From NCBI GenBank assembly GCA_050735975.1, contig JBOHVS010000133.1, forward strand, positions 1-5,388: 5,388 bases of DNA, written 5' to 3'. Made by a program: the position numbers and the translations under genes. The notes under the pieces were generated by a model that saw only the letters and a list, made by a program, of their open reading frames with translations, was not told where the DNA came from and ran no database searches. Shown piece after piece: positions 1-4,672 of the stretch. Within the stretch, counting starts at the first letter, position 1; the number at the start of each line of letters is the position of its first letter. Source of the DNA: DATMBL01 sp050735975 (GTDB taxonomy: Bacteria; Desulfobacterota; Binatia; UBA9968).

Positions 1-11
1 GAATAGGACTG

Positions 12-40
12 CGCCGTTACCCGCCGGGTGTTAGACGGCG
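12..40. repeat. Imperfect hairpin containing a GTTAGAC motif, possible upstream cassette boundary
   Basis: CGCCGT at 12-17 pairs with ACGGCG at 35-40, and ACCC at 19-22 pairs with GGGT at 26-29, leaving an asymmetric internal loop. Within it, GTTAGAC at 30-36 matches the integron core-site consensus GTTRRRY exactly. If the VOC gene is a cassette (see the attC-like site at 505-577), this is where the end of the previous attC would be expected, 50 bases before its start codon. The left half of any such site lies outside the window, and the bases before the motif do not clearly match the L' box of the downstream site. The hairpin has no T-tract, so a terminator is unlikely. The call is tentative. 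Confidence 0.25.
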
Positions 41-79
41 ACAGCTGCAACGCAGAATAAACCTTCAAAAGGAGAATAC

Positions 80-481
80 ATGGCTACTAAAATTTTCGTG
101 AATCTACCGGTGAAAAATCTCAATAAGTCAATCGAGTTTTTCACCAAGCTCGGCTTCAGTTTTAATCAGCAGTTTACCGATGAGACTGCCACATGCATGA
201 TCGTGACCGACGATATCTTCGTCATGCTGTTAACCGAAGAAAAGTTCAAGACCTTCACTCCCAACGAGATTTGCGACGCAAAGAAATACACCGAAGCGCT
301 GGTGTGCTTGTCTCTCGAAGGCCGAGCAAAAGTCGATGAGATGGTTCGAAAAGCTGTGGCGGCCGGAGGCGCTACTTACAATGAACCGCAAGATCATGGC
401 TTTATGTATGGCCATGGATTTCAGGATTTGGATGGTCATATTTGGGAACTCATCTACATGGAGCCAGGCGCGGTAAACTAA
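80..481 (+). CDS. VOC family protein (glyoxalase/bleomycin-resistance/dioxygenase fold)
   Basis: This 133-residue protein is about the usual length for a single-subunit vicinal oxygen chelate protein, which normally acts as a cytosolic dimer. The N-terminal strand reads KIFVNLPVKNLNKSIEFF, followed by KLGFSF, the typical first beta-alpha-beta unit. The C-terminal half has the expected GFQDLDGHIWELIYM ending. H120 and E123 are candidate metal ligands seen in the sequence; by family analogy they would bind a divalent metal. The substrate cannot be read from sequence: members include glyoxalase I, fosfomycin- and bleomycin-resistance proteins and dioxygenases, and the family is frequent among integron cassettes. 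AAGGAGA at 69-75 lies just before the ATG and supports this start. The gene is AT-richer than the exonuclease gene downstream and is followed after 23 bases by an attC-like repeat, suggesting acquisition as a cassette. The fold is certain, the function unknown. Confidence 0.9.
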   Translation: MATKIFVNLPVKNLNKSIEFFTKLGFSFNQQFTDETATCMIVTDDIFVMLLTEEKFKTFTPNEICDAKKYTEALVCLSLEGRAKVDEMVRKAVAAGGATYNEPQDHGFMYGHGFQDLDGHIWELIYMEPGAVN

Positions 482-504
482 AGCCAAAACGTAATGACAC
501 AATG

Positions 505-577
505 CGCTAACAAGGCGTTCCAGCTGCCCCCAGGTCTTCACTTCGCTATGGCACGGGGCCGGCTGAACTCGTTAGAA
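505..577 (+). repeat. attC-like integron recombination site (59-base-element type)
   Basis: This is a 73-base imperfect inverted repeat. The outer CTAAC at 507-511 (R'' side) pairs with GTTAG at 571-575 (R' side). Inside, GTTCCAGCTGCCCC at 517-530 pairs imperfectly with GGGGCCGGCTGAAC at 555-568. The left arm has extra unpaired bases relative to the right arm, as in single-stranded attC hairpins recognised by integron integrases. The apical part, about 531-554, is the variable loop. The words AACAAGGCGTTCCAGC and GGCTGAAC are typical of environmental cassette attC sites. The right core reads GTTAGAA, which differs from GTTRRRY only in its last base. The site sits directly behind the VOC gene and in the orientation expected for that gene's own attC. 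No integrase gene is present in the window, so activity cannot be judged. Confidence 0.7.
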
Positions 578-609
578 AGATTATGAATCAATCCTTGGGA
601 GGATAGACC

Positions 610-1101
610 ATGTCCAAACTAAGCGATTCAATGCGAGAGTTTCTGAACGGACGTCATTATGCCACTTTAGGGACGCTCAATGAGGATGGCTCGATTCACC
701 TGACCCCGGTTTTGTATCTCTTTCAGGACGGTTGTCTTTTCGTCTCGACAGCCGTCTCTGATCGCAAGGTTAAGAACATCTTAACCCGCCCTCAGGCTTC
801 ACTCGTTGTCGACTCCCGGCACACACAAGGGTCCGAACTGTGGGTGAGTGCGTCGGGAACTGCCGAGATCATCCGTGGAGAGCGGTCCAAACAGATCAAC
901 ACGAAAATCGGCGAGCGGTATCTGACAAAAGCCGGGCTAGAGGATCCCAGGGTGGGTCCAGTATTTGCCGCAGCCGGGGAAGCTACCATTAGTCTCACGC
1001 CAGATTGGTGGCGGTCGTGGGAGTTCAAGAGCCTCGACGATCAATATTTTGGTGGCATCTTGGGGCAGAAGCCGGAGCAGTGGTTTCTCCCAATAGATTG
1101 A
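610..1101 (+). CDS. PPOX-class (pyridoxamine 5'-phosphate oxidase-like) flavin/F420-dependent split-barrel protein
   Basis: The 163-residue product has the hallmark N-terminal part of the Rv1155-like PPOX group: a short helix (MREFLNG), then HYATLGTLNEDGSIHLTPV at 16-34, a strand pair (YLFQDGCLFVST), and DRKVKNILTRPQASLVVD at 51-68. In related structures the R52/K53 region contacts cofactor phosphate. The rest completes the six-stranded barrel, with SASGTAEIIRG at 80-90 and a C-terminal SLTPDWWRSWEF strand. Such proteins bind FMN, F420, haem or biliverdin and usually reduce or oxidise small molecules in the cytosol; which cofactor applies here is not visible. GGGAGGA at 597-603, six bases before the ATG, fixes the start. 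The gene begins 32 bases after the attC-like site, so it may be the next cassette or the chromosomal flank. No attC-like repeat follows it. Confidence 0.88.
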   Translation: MSKLSDSMREFLNGRHYATLGTLNEDGSIHLTPVLYLFQDGCLFVSTAVSDRKVKNILTRPQASLVVDSRHTQGSELWVSASGTAEIIRGERSKQINTKIGERYLTKAGLEDPRVGPVFAAAGEATISLTPDWWRSWEFKSLDDQYFGGILGQKPEQWFLPID

Positions 1102-1150
1102 CATAGAGTTTTCTAGTCAGGATTTTTAACAGAGCGCAAGGAGATTTCAC

Positions 1151-1498
1151 GTGAAGTACAAGGGTAGCTGTCACTGCGGGAAAGTTGCGTTCGAGGTGGA
1201 AGGCGATCTCAATGGCGCCACGGCATGCAATTGCTCTATGTGTTCCCGCAAAGGATCTCTCCTGTGGTTTGTGCCGCGCGATCGGCTGCACTTGCTTACA
1301 TCGGAAGATGACATCGGCACGTACACGTTCAACAAGCACGTTATCAAGCACCGCTTCTGCCAGACGTGCGGTATTCACCCGTACGGAGAAGGCACCGATC
1401 CCAAGGGCGACCGGATGGCCGCAATCAATATTCGCTGCCTCGAAGGAATCGACCTGGAAAGCGTTCCGGTTCAGCACTTCGACGGACGATCATTGTAG
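1151..1498 (+). CDS. GFA family zinc-binding protein (glutathione-dependent formaldehyde-activating enzyme/centromere V-like)
   Basis: This 115-residue protein carries all seven cysteines of the GFA family: C7 and C9 (SCHCG), C26, C28 and C31 (CNCSMC), and C70 and C73 (FCQTCG). In Paracoccus Gfa these hold a structural and a catalytic zinc and help bind glutathione. The CHCG near the N-terminus and FCQTCGIHPYGEG are strong family signatures. The founding member was described as speeding S-hydroxymethylglutathione formation, but most GFA proteins are uncharacterised, so a formaldehyde role is only a possibility. The start is GTG, supported by AAGGAGA at 1138-1144 with six bases of spacing; the stop is TAG. 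It lies 49 bases after the PPOX gene on the same strand, so the two could be co-transcribed. The neighbouring enzymes do not form a known formaldehyde pathway with it. Confidence 0.92.
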   Translation: MKYKGSCHCGKVAFEVEGDLNGATACNCSMCSRKGSLLWFVPRDRLHLLTSEDDIGTYTFNKHVIKHRFCQTCGIHPYGEGTDPKGDRMAAINIRCLEGIDLESVPVQHFDGRSL

Positions 1499-1599
1499 CT
1501 CGTGTCAAGTAACGCCCATCTGAACAATCGAAGCGAATAGGCGCGACCGTGCCTTGCGGGCCACGGGGGCGGCGAGAGTCGCGATAAACGAGACCGATC

Positions 1600-1662
1600 A
1601 TGGCAGGAGAGTTCCCGGACTTCCCTGCCGGTATCAAGGAGGCCGCGGTGACGAAAGCATGA
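1600..1662 (+). CDS. Possible 20-codon leader ORF overlapping the exonuclease start
   Basis: An ATG at 1600 opens a 20-residue reading frame (MAGEFPDFP...AVTKA) whose TGA at 1660-1662 overlaps the exonuclease ATG as ATGA. The AAGGAGG at 1636-1642 lies inside this frame. That motif is 16 bases from the exonuclease start, which is longer than usual, so translational coupling through the small ORF would be one way to explain efficient initiation. The ORF itself has only a weak upstream ribosome binding site, and its peptide is not one I recognise. It may be chance. Confidence 0.2.
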   Translation: MAGEFPDFPAGIKEAAVTKA

Positions 1663-2483
1663 TCGTTCATCTTATAGACGGCACGTACGAGCTGTTCCGC
1701 CACTTCTACGGCCTTCGACGCTTCAACAAGGGAGAGGATCGGCCCTTCGGCGCCGTGATCGGCGTCCTGCATACGGTGTTGCAGATGATCGAGACCGGGG
1801 CGACTCACGTCGGCGTGGCGACCGATCACGTCATCGAGTCCTTCCGCAATCGCGTCTGGTCTGGCTACAAGACAGGGGATGGCGTCGAGCGCGCACTGCT
1901 CGCGCAATTCCACCCGCTCGAACAAGCACTCATTGCTATGGGTGTGGCTGTATGGCCGATGACCGAGCTGGAGGCTGACGACGCGCTTGCTTCCGCGGCG
2001 CAGATCGCCTCCGAAAATGAGGGCGTGCAGAAAGTCTGCATCTGGACACCCGACAAGGACCTGGCGCAGTGCGTCCGCGGCGACCGAGTAGTGCAGGTTG
2101 ACCGCAGAAGTCAGAAGATCCGCAATGCGGAAGGAGTCCGCGAGAAATTCGGAGTGGAGCCCGTCTTGATTCCCGACTACCTCGCCCTCGTCGGCGACGC
2201 CGCAGACGGCTATCCGGGCATTCCGGGGATCGGTCCGGTCACGGCGGCACGGCTCCTGAACCGACACGGCATCATAGAGGGCTTCCCGCCTGACGTGCTG
2301 GGGGACAGCCGCGACCTGGCGCTACTGTTCAAGGATCTGGCAACGCTCAGGGCTGACGCGCGCCTCTTCCGCGATGTGGATGAGCTGCGGTGGCGCGGCC
2401 CCACCAGCGCATTCGCCGCGTGCGCGGAGCGCCTGGGAGAGGCTCGTCTACTGGAGCGCTGCCTCAAAGCACCGGTCGCTTAG
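1659..2483 (+). CDS. 5'-3' exonuclease, FEN/Pol I N-terminal domain with H3TH motif (stand-alone)
   Basis: This 274-residue protein has the full architecture of the 5' nuclease domain of DNA polymerase I and T5 FEN. The PIN-like N-domain begins LIDGTYELFRHFYG with D7; FRNRVWSGYKTGDG (62-75) supplies the basic residues; TELEADDALA has E105, D107 and D108; WTPDKDLAQ has D132 and D134. The helix-3-turn-helix region reads LIPDYLALVGDAADGYPGIPGIGPVTAARLL (170-200), with D180 and D183. All the acidic metal-ligand positions expected for two-metal catalysis appear present, so it is probably active on 5' flaps or duplex ends. No polymerase domain follows. The reading frame can be extended upstream to a TTG at 1554, but homology begins at the ATG at 1659, so that start is preferred. 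AAGGAGG at 1636-1642 is rather distant. The gene is clearly GC-richer than the VOC gene. Confidence 0.92.
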   Translation: MIVHLIDGTYELFRHFYGLRRFNKGEDRPFGAVIGVLHTVLQMIETGATHVGVATDHVIESFRNRVWSGYKTGDGVERALLAQFHPLEQALIAMGVAVWPMTELEADDALASAAQIASENEGVQKVCIWTPDKDLAQCVRGDRVVQVDRRSQKIRNAEGVREKFGVEPVLIPDYLALVGDAADGYPGIPGIGPVTAARLLNRHGIIEGFPPDVLGDSRDLALLFKDLATLRADARLFRDVDELRWRGPTSAFAACAERLGEARLLERCLKAPVA

Positions 2484-2678
2484 AGCGACTCCAACTACAA
2501 TGTGCAACGAGTTTGCATGAGAAAACAAGGAGGATAGGTCCTGGTCGAGGCATGAGCGTCAAGTGCGCGGCCTCACGACTTATACGAGATCAGTCAGTGA
2601 AAAACGAAAGAATCACCACCGACGGTTTCGTTCGCTGGCTGTTTCAATCTAAGGTTTTAACCAAGAGGAGTCATCGAG
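2484..2678 (+). other. Intergenic stretch with an orphan ribosome-binding-site-like motif
   Basis: These 195 bases hold no convincing gene. A perfect AAGGAGGA at 2527-2534 is not followed by ATG, GTG or TTG at normal distance. The nearest downstream ATG, at 2552, is 17 bases away and opens a 53-codon frame running to 2713 that overlaps the next gene and has no recognisable features. A six-codon ATG frame at 2518 runs straight through the motif to TAG. The stretch could be the decayed start of a lost gene or simply the leader of the gene at 2679. I see no terminator hairpin with a T-tract after the exonuclease. Confidence 0.4.
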
Positions 2679-2864
2679 ATGATCATCACGGAACGAACGT
2701 TTTTCTTCATTAAAAACGTTGCCGCCGCGTTGGTGTTTGCGACATCAACGGCAAGCGCGCTGGCCGGCGATTTCTATGAAAAAGAGGGCTTGACTGCCAA
2801 GCCGAAGATTTCGGCGAAGAACTCGGCTGAGGCGACCTTGTCTTTCGTCGGGACAATGGTGTGA
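2679..2864 (+). CDS. Small predicted secreted protein of unknown function
   Basis: This 61-residue product is not one I can place in a family. Residues 1-29 look like a signal peptide: R6 and K12 ahead of a hydrophobic run (VAAALVFATSTASALA), with an A-L-A motif at 27-29 and likely cleavage before G30. That would leave a mature peptide of about 32 residues beginning GDFYEKEG, lysine-rich in the middle and without cysteines. AGAGGAG at 2664-2670, eight bases before the ATG, gives good support for translation. The mature part is very short, so the gene may be a truncated relic of a longer periplasmic protein. A shift near 2844-2848 would continue the protein by about 19 codons (DNGVIENNWHFRIS...) to a TAA at 2909-2911. 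It converges with the minus-strand DUF1772 gene, 38 bases away. Confidence 0.55.
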   Translation: MIITERTFFFIKNVAAALVFATSTASALAGDFYEKEGLTAKPKISAKNSAEATLSFVGTMV

Positions 2865-2902
2865 TCGAGAACAACTGGCATTTTCGTATCTCCTTATGTT
2901 AC

Positions 2903-3358
2903 TTACGCTAAAAACTTAGTTGCTCGTCGCGCGATAGCGACAAGGCAAAGGGCGAACGACAGTCCGCTTACGACGGTGCGAACCCAGTGGAGGCGGCCCC
3001 ATCGGATCAAGAGTTCTACTGCGCGATCGACAGCCGGATCAATCATTTTGATTTGTTGGTTCACGGGATCGACGACAAGCAAGGTGAAGGGGATGACGCT
3101 GATTATCAGGACCGCGGCCAGAAGCCAGGCGCGACCCGCGGCCAGGAAGTAAGCAGCTAGCGCCGCAGTAGTCCCTACAACCGCCAGGCTCGCTTGCATG
3201 ATCGAGGCGCGCCGATACATCGGCGCGAAGAAACGCACGGCGAATTCGCTTCCGGTTTCGATAGCCGCGGGATGCTGCACCAACGAGATGTAAGCAGCCG
3301 CGCCGAAGAAAACACCGCAGCAAAACGTTGCGAGAATTTCAGCTAACTGTCGCGCCAT
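2903..3358 (-). CDS. DUF1772 domain-containing integral membrane protein
   Basis: The 151-residue protein has four predicted membrane helices at roughly 5-26, 53-73, 77-97 and 125-144. The pattern matches DUF1772: a glycine-rich first helix (CCGVFFGAAAYISLVQHPA), FAPMYRRASIMQASLAV leading into helix 2, VDPVNQQI after helix 3, and RWGRLHWVRTVVSGLSF at the start of helix 4. Some DUF1772 relatives are annotated as anthrone oxygenases from fungal polyketide work, but bacterial members have no established role, so I give none. The ATG is preceded on the minus strand by AGGCGG (plus positions 3365-3370) with six bases of spacing. It lies 91 bases downstream of the broken GST and on the same strand. 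A second, divergent DUF1772-like protein sits on the other side of that GST. Confidence 0.85.
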   Translation of the reverse strand: MARQLAEILATFCCGVFFGAAAYISLVQHPAAIETGSEFAVRFFAPMYRRASIMQASLAVVGTTAALAAYFLAAGRAWLLAAVLIISVIPFTLLVVDPVNQQIKMIDPAVDRAVELLIRWGRLHWVRTVVSGLSFALCLVAIARRATKFLA

Positions 3359-3449
3359 TTTTTTCCGCCTAGCACAATGGCCGCTGATGATCGAAGAGGC
3401 TACCCATCCTAATACAGCGACGAATCAAGAGCTGGAAAGAGCCCCGCGC

Positions 3450-4025
3450 TTATCCGCCAAGCTTCGGCGCAGCAGGACGCGCGAGGAGGCGATCCACATA
3501 GGCCTCCAGCTTGGGCCGATCCGGCTGGCCGCCGAGCATCCTCCTCCAGATAAACATCGAACCGATCATCACGTCAGCGGCGGTAAACTATTCGCCGAAC
3601 AGATACGGACCGTCGCCCAATTCGCCTTCGATCACGGTACGGGCAGTCTCGAAATCCGTCCAGCCGCGTTGTGGTGATGTTTGGCCGCCCAGCATGGCGT
3701 CACCCATGGCGGGCTCGAGCTGCGACGTCGAATAAACCATCAACGAGAGATAACGGCCGCGTTCCGGCGCGCTGATCTTGGGGGCCAGGTTAGCTTGTGG
3801 AAACTTATCGCCGAGATAGAGGCAGATCGCCGCCCCCTCGAAAATTTTGGACTCGCTATCAACAAGGGCGGGTAGCTTACCGGCCGGATTGATCTTGAGA
3901 AACTCCGGCGCCTTGTGCTCGCGCTTTTCGAAATCGATGGGAACGATGTCATATTTCGCACCGCACTCATCAAGCATCCACTTGGCGATCACCGCGCGAC
4001 TCTGAGGGTTGTAATAAAGTTTCAT
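3450..4025 (-). pseudogene. Glutathione S-transferase interrupted by an in-frame TAG stop
   Basis: The frame begins with a classic GST thioredoxin-fold domain: MKLYYNPQSRA (S9/R10 region), FLKINPAGKLPALVD with the cis-proline at P52, and FEGAAICLYLGDKFP, where glycine replaces the usual serine of the E-S glutathione-binding pair. The alpha-helical C-domain follows to PYLFGE at residue 145. Codon 146 is TAG (plus positions 3588-3590). The same frame then continues for 45 more codons as FTAADVMIGSMFIWRRMLGG...LEAYVDRLLARPA and ends at TAA (3450-3452). FTAADVMIG is the conserved GST N-capping/hydrophobic-staple region, so the stop splits the C-domain. One base change from CAG or AAG would explain it. 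A GAGGTGA (4030-4036) supports the start. The truncated product would lack the last helices and is probably unstable. A sequencing error or amber readthrough remain alternatives. Confidence 0.85.
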
Positions 4026-4062
4026 CGTATCACCTCGGATTTCAGTTTGGGGAACACACAGT

Positions 4063-4545
4063 CTAAGTGTTCACGGGACTAACGGTTTTGTATCGGTCGC
4101 CGGCCAACGACAATGCCTTGAGCGCCATCAGCCAACCGGAGAGAGTAAGGACGTGACGCCCGTGATTGAAAAGCAACCACTGCGATAAGGCTGCTTTGAC
4201 CTCAGTCTCGGGCAGTTCCGAACCCATTAGACGAATCATGGTAGGAATGAAGTATGAGAATGTCACGATCCGCTCCAACAAAACCATGACTGCAGCGCCG
4301 AGCCACCACTTGCGTCTTGTGCTGCTGTCTCTCCAGGCGGCGATCAGATTCGCCATCGTGAGCACAGTCAGTGGGATCGTCGTCACGTAAACCCAGAACT
4401 TGAGGCCGGTATTCGGCCAGTTTTTGGGCGGAATATCCGCCCACTGGGGAATAACGACTCGCGCTTCGTAAAGCCCGGCACCGCACGCGATGCCCAGGTT
4501 GATGACAAAAAGCCAAAGAAAAATAGCCTTCAAGCTGCCGACCAT
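4063..4545 (-). CDS. DUF1772-like four-helix membrane protein
   Basis: The product is 160 residues from the chosen ATG, with predicted membrane helices at about 6-27, 50-70, 79-103 and 131-148. Features resemble the DUF1772 group: a first helix running into GAGLYEARVVIPQW, a mid-protein TFSYFIPTMIRLMG, an acidic segment (SELPETEVKAALSQWL), and NHGRHVLTLSGWLMALKALSL in the last helix. Its function is unknown. The frame opens further upstream at a TTG (4605) directly after an in-frame TGA, but those 20 extra residues are polar and arginine-rich, unlike the family start, and no good ribosome binding site precedes TTG. I prefer ATG at 4545, although its own upstream sequence (GGGCTGG) is a weak site. 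It ends 37 bases before the GST start and is probably co-transcribed with it and with the upstream ABC permease. Confidence 0.78.
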   Translation of the reverse strand: MVGSLKAIFLWLFVINLGIACGAGLYEARVVIPQWADIPPKNWPNTGLKFWVYVTTIPLTVLTMANLIAAWRDSSTRRKWWLGAAVMVLLERIVTFSYFIPTMIRLMGSELPETEVKAALSQWLLFNHGRHVLTLSGWLMALKALSLAGDRYKTVSPVNT

Positions 4546-4605
4546 CCAGCCCAAGCTGCGGGCATCTCTACCCCTCGAGACTGTTGCACTAAGTACCGGG
4601 ATCAA

Positions 4606-4656
4606 TCATCTCGGTCCATTGCATCTGAGAACGCACGGCCCGCCGGCGGCGCTCAT
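4606..4656 (-). CDS. Possible 16-residue ORF with a strong ribosome binding site between the permease and the DUF1772-like gene
   Basis: On the minus strand a good AGGAG (plus positions 4664-4668) lies seven bases before an ATG at 4656. The frame runs MSAAGGPCVLRCNGPR and stops at TGA (4606-4608). It is in the same frame as the DUF1772-like gene, whose open frame resumes immediately after this TGA. It may be a leader peptide coupled to the downstream gene, the remains of an N-terminal extension cut by a stop, or chance. It begins 16 bases after the permease stop codon. Confidence 0.25.
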   Translation of the reverse strand: MSAAGGPCVLRCNGPR

Positions 4657-4672
4657 GAAAATTCTCCTGCCC

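Noticed and set aside
1185..1523. 112-codon plus-strand ORF overlapping the GFA gene in another frame
   Set aside because: The GFA frame has all seven family cysteines and a good ribosome binding site; this frame has neither a domain nor a start signal.
1547..1566. Small hairpin CCGTG...CACGG before the exonuclease
   Set aside because: It has a short bulged stem and no T-tract, so it does not meet the standard for a terminator and may be chance in GC-rich sequence.
1425..2267. 280-codon minus-strand ORF opposite the exonuclease
   Set aside because: It lies antisense to a gene with clear catalytic motifs, has no recognisable domain, and long antisense frames are common in GC-rich coding DNA.
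2552..2713. 53-codon plus-strand ORF (MSVKCAASRL...) before the small secreted protein
   Set aside because: Its start is 17 bases from the nearest Shine-Dalgarno, it overlaps the next gene by 35 bases, and the sequence shows no domain, signal peptide or membrane segment.
2865..2902. Possible bidirectional terminator between the convergent genes
   Set aside because: I could not find a stable stem followed by T-runs on either strand in this 38-base gap.
3588..3590. Amber recoding or pyrrolysine insertion as the explanation for the GST stop
   Set aside because: TAG serves as the normal stop of at least three other genes in the window and no recoding element is recognisable; a nonsense mutation or sequencing error is simpler.
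3387..3735. Two plus-strand ORFs opposite the 3' part of the GST
   Set aside because: They are antisense to recognisable GST sequence and encode low-complexity, unmatched peptides.
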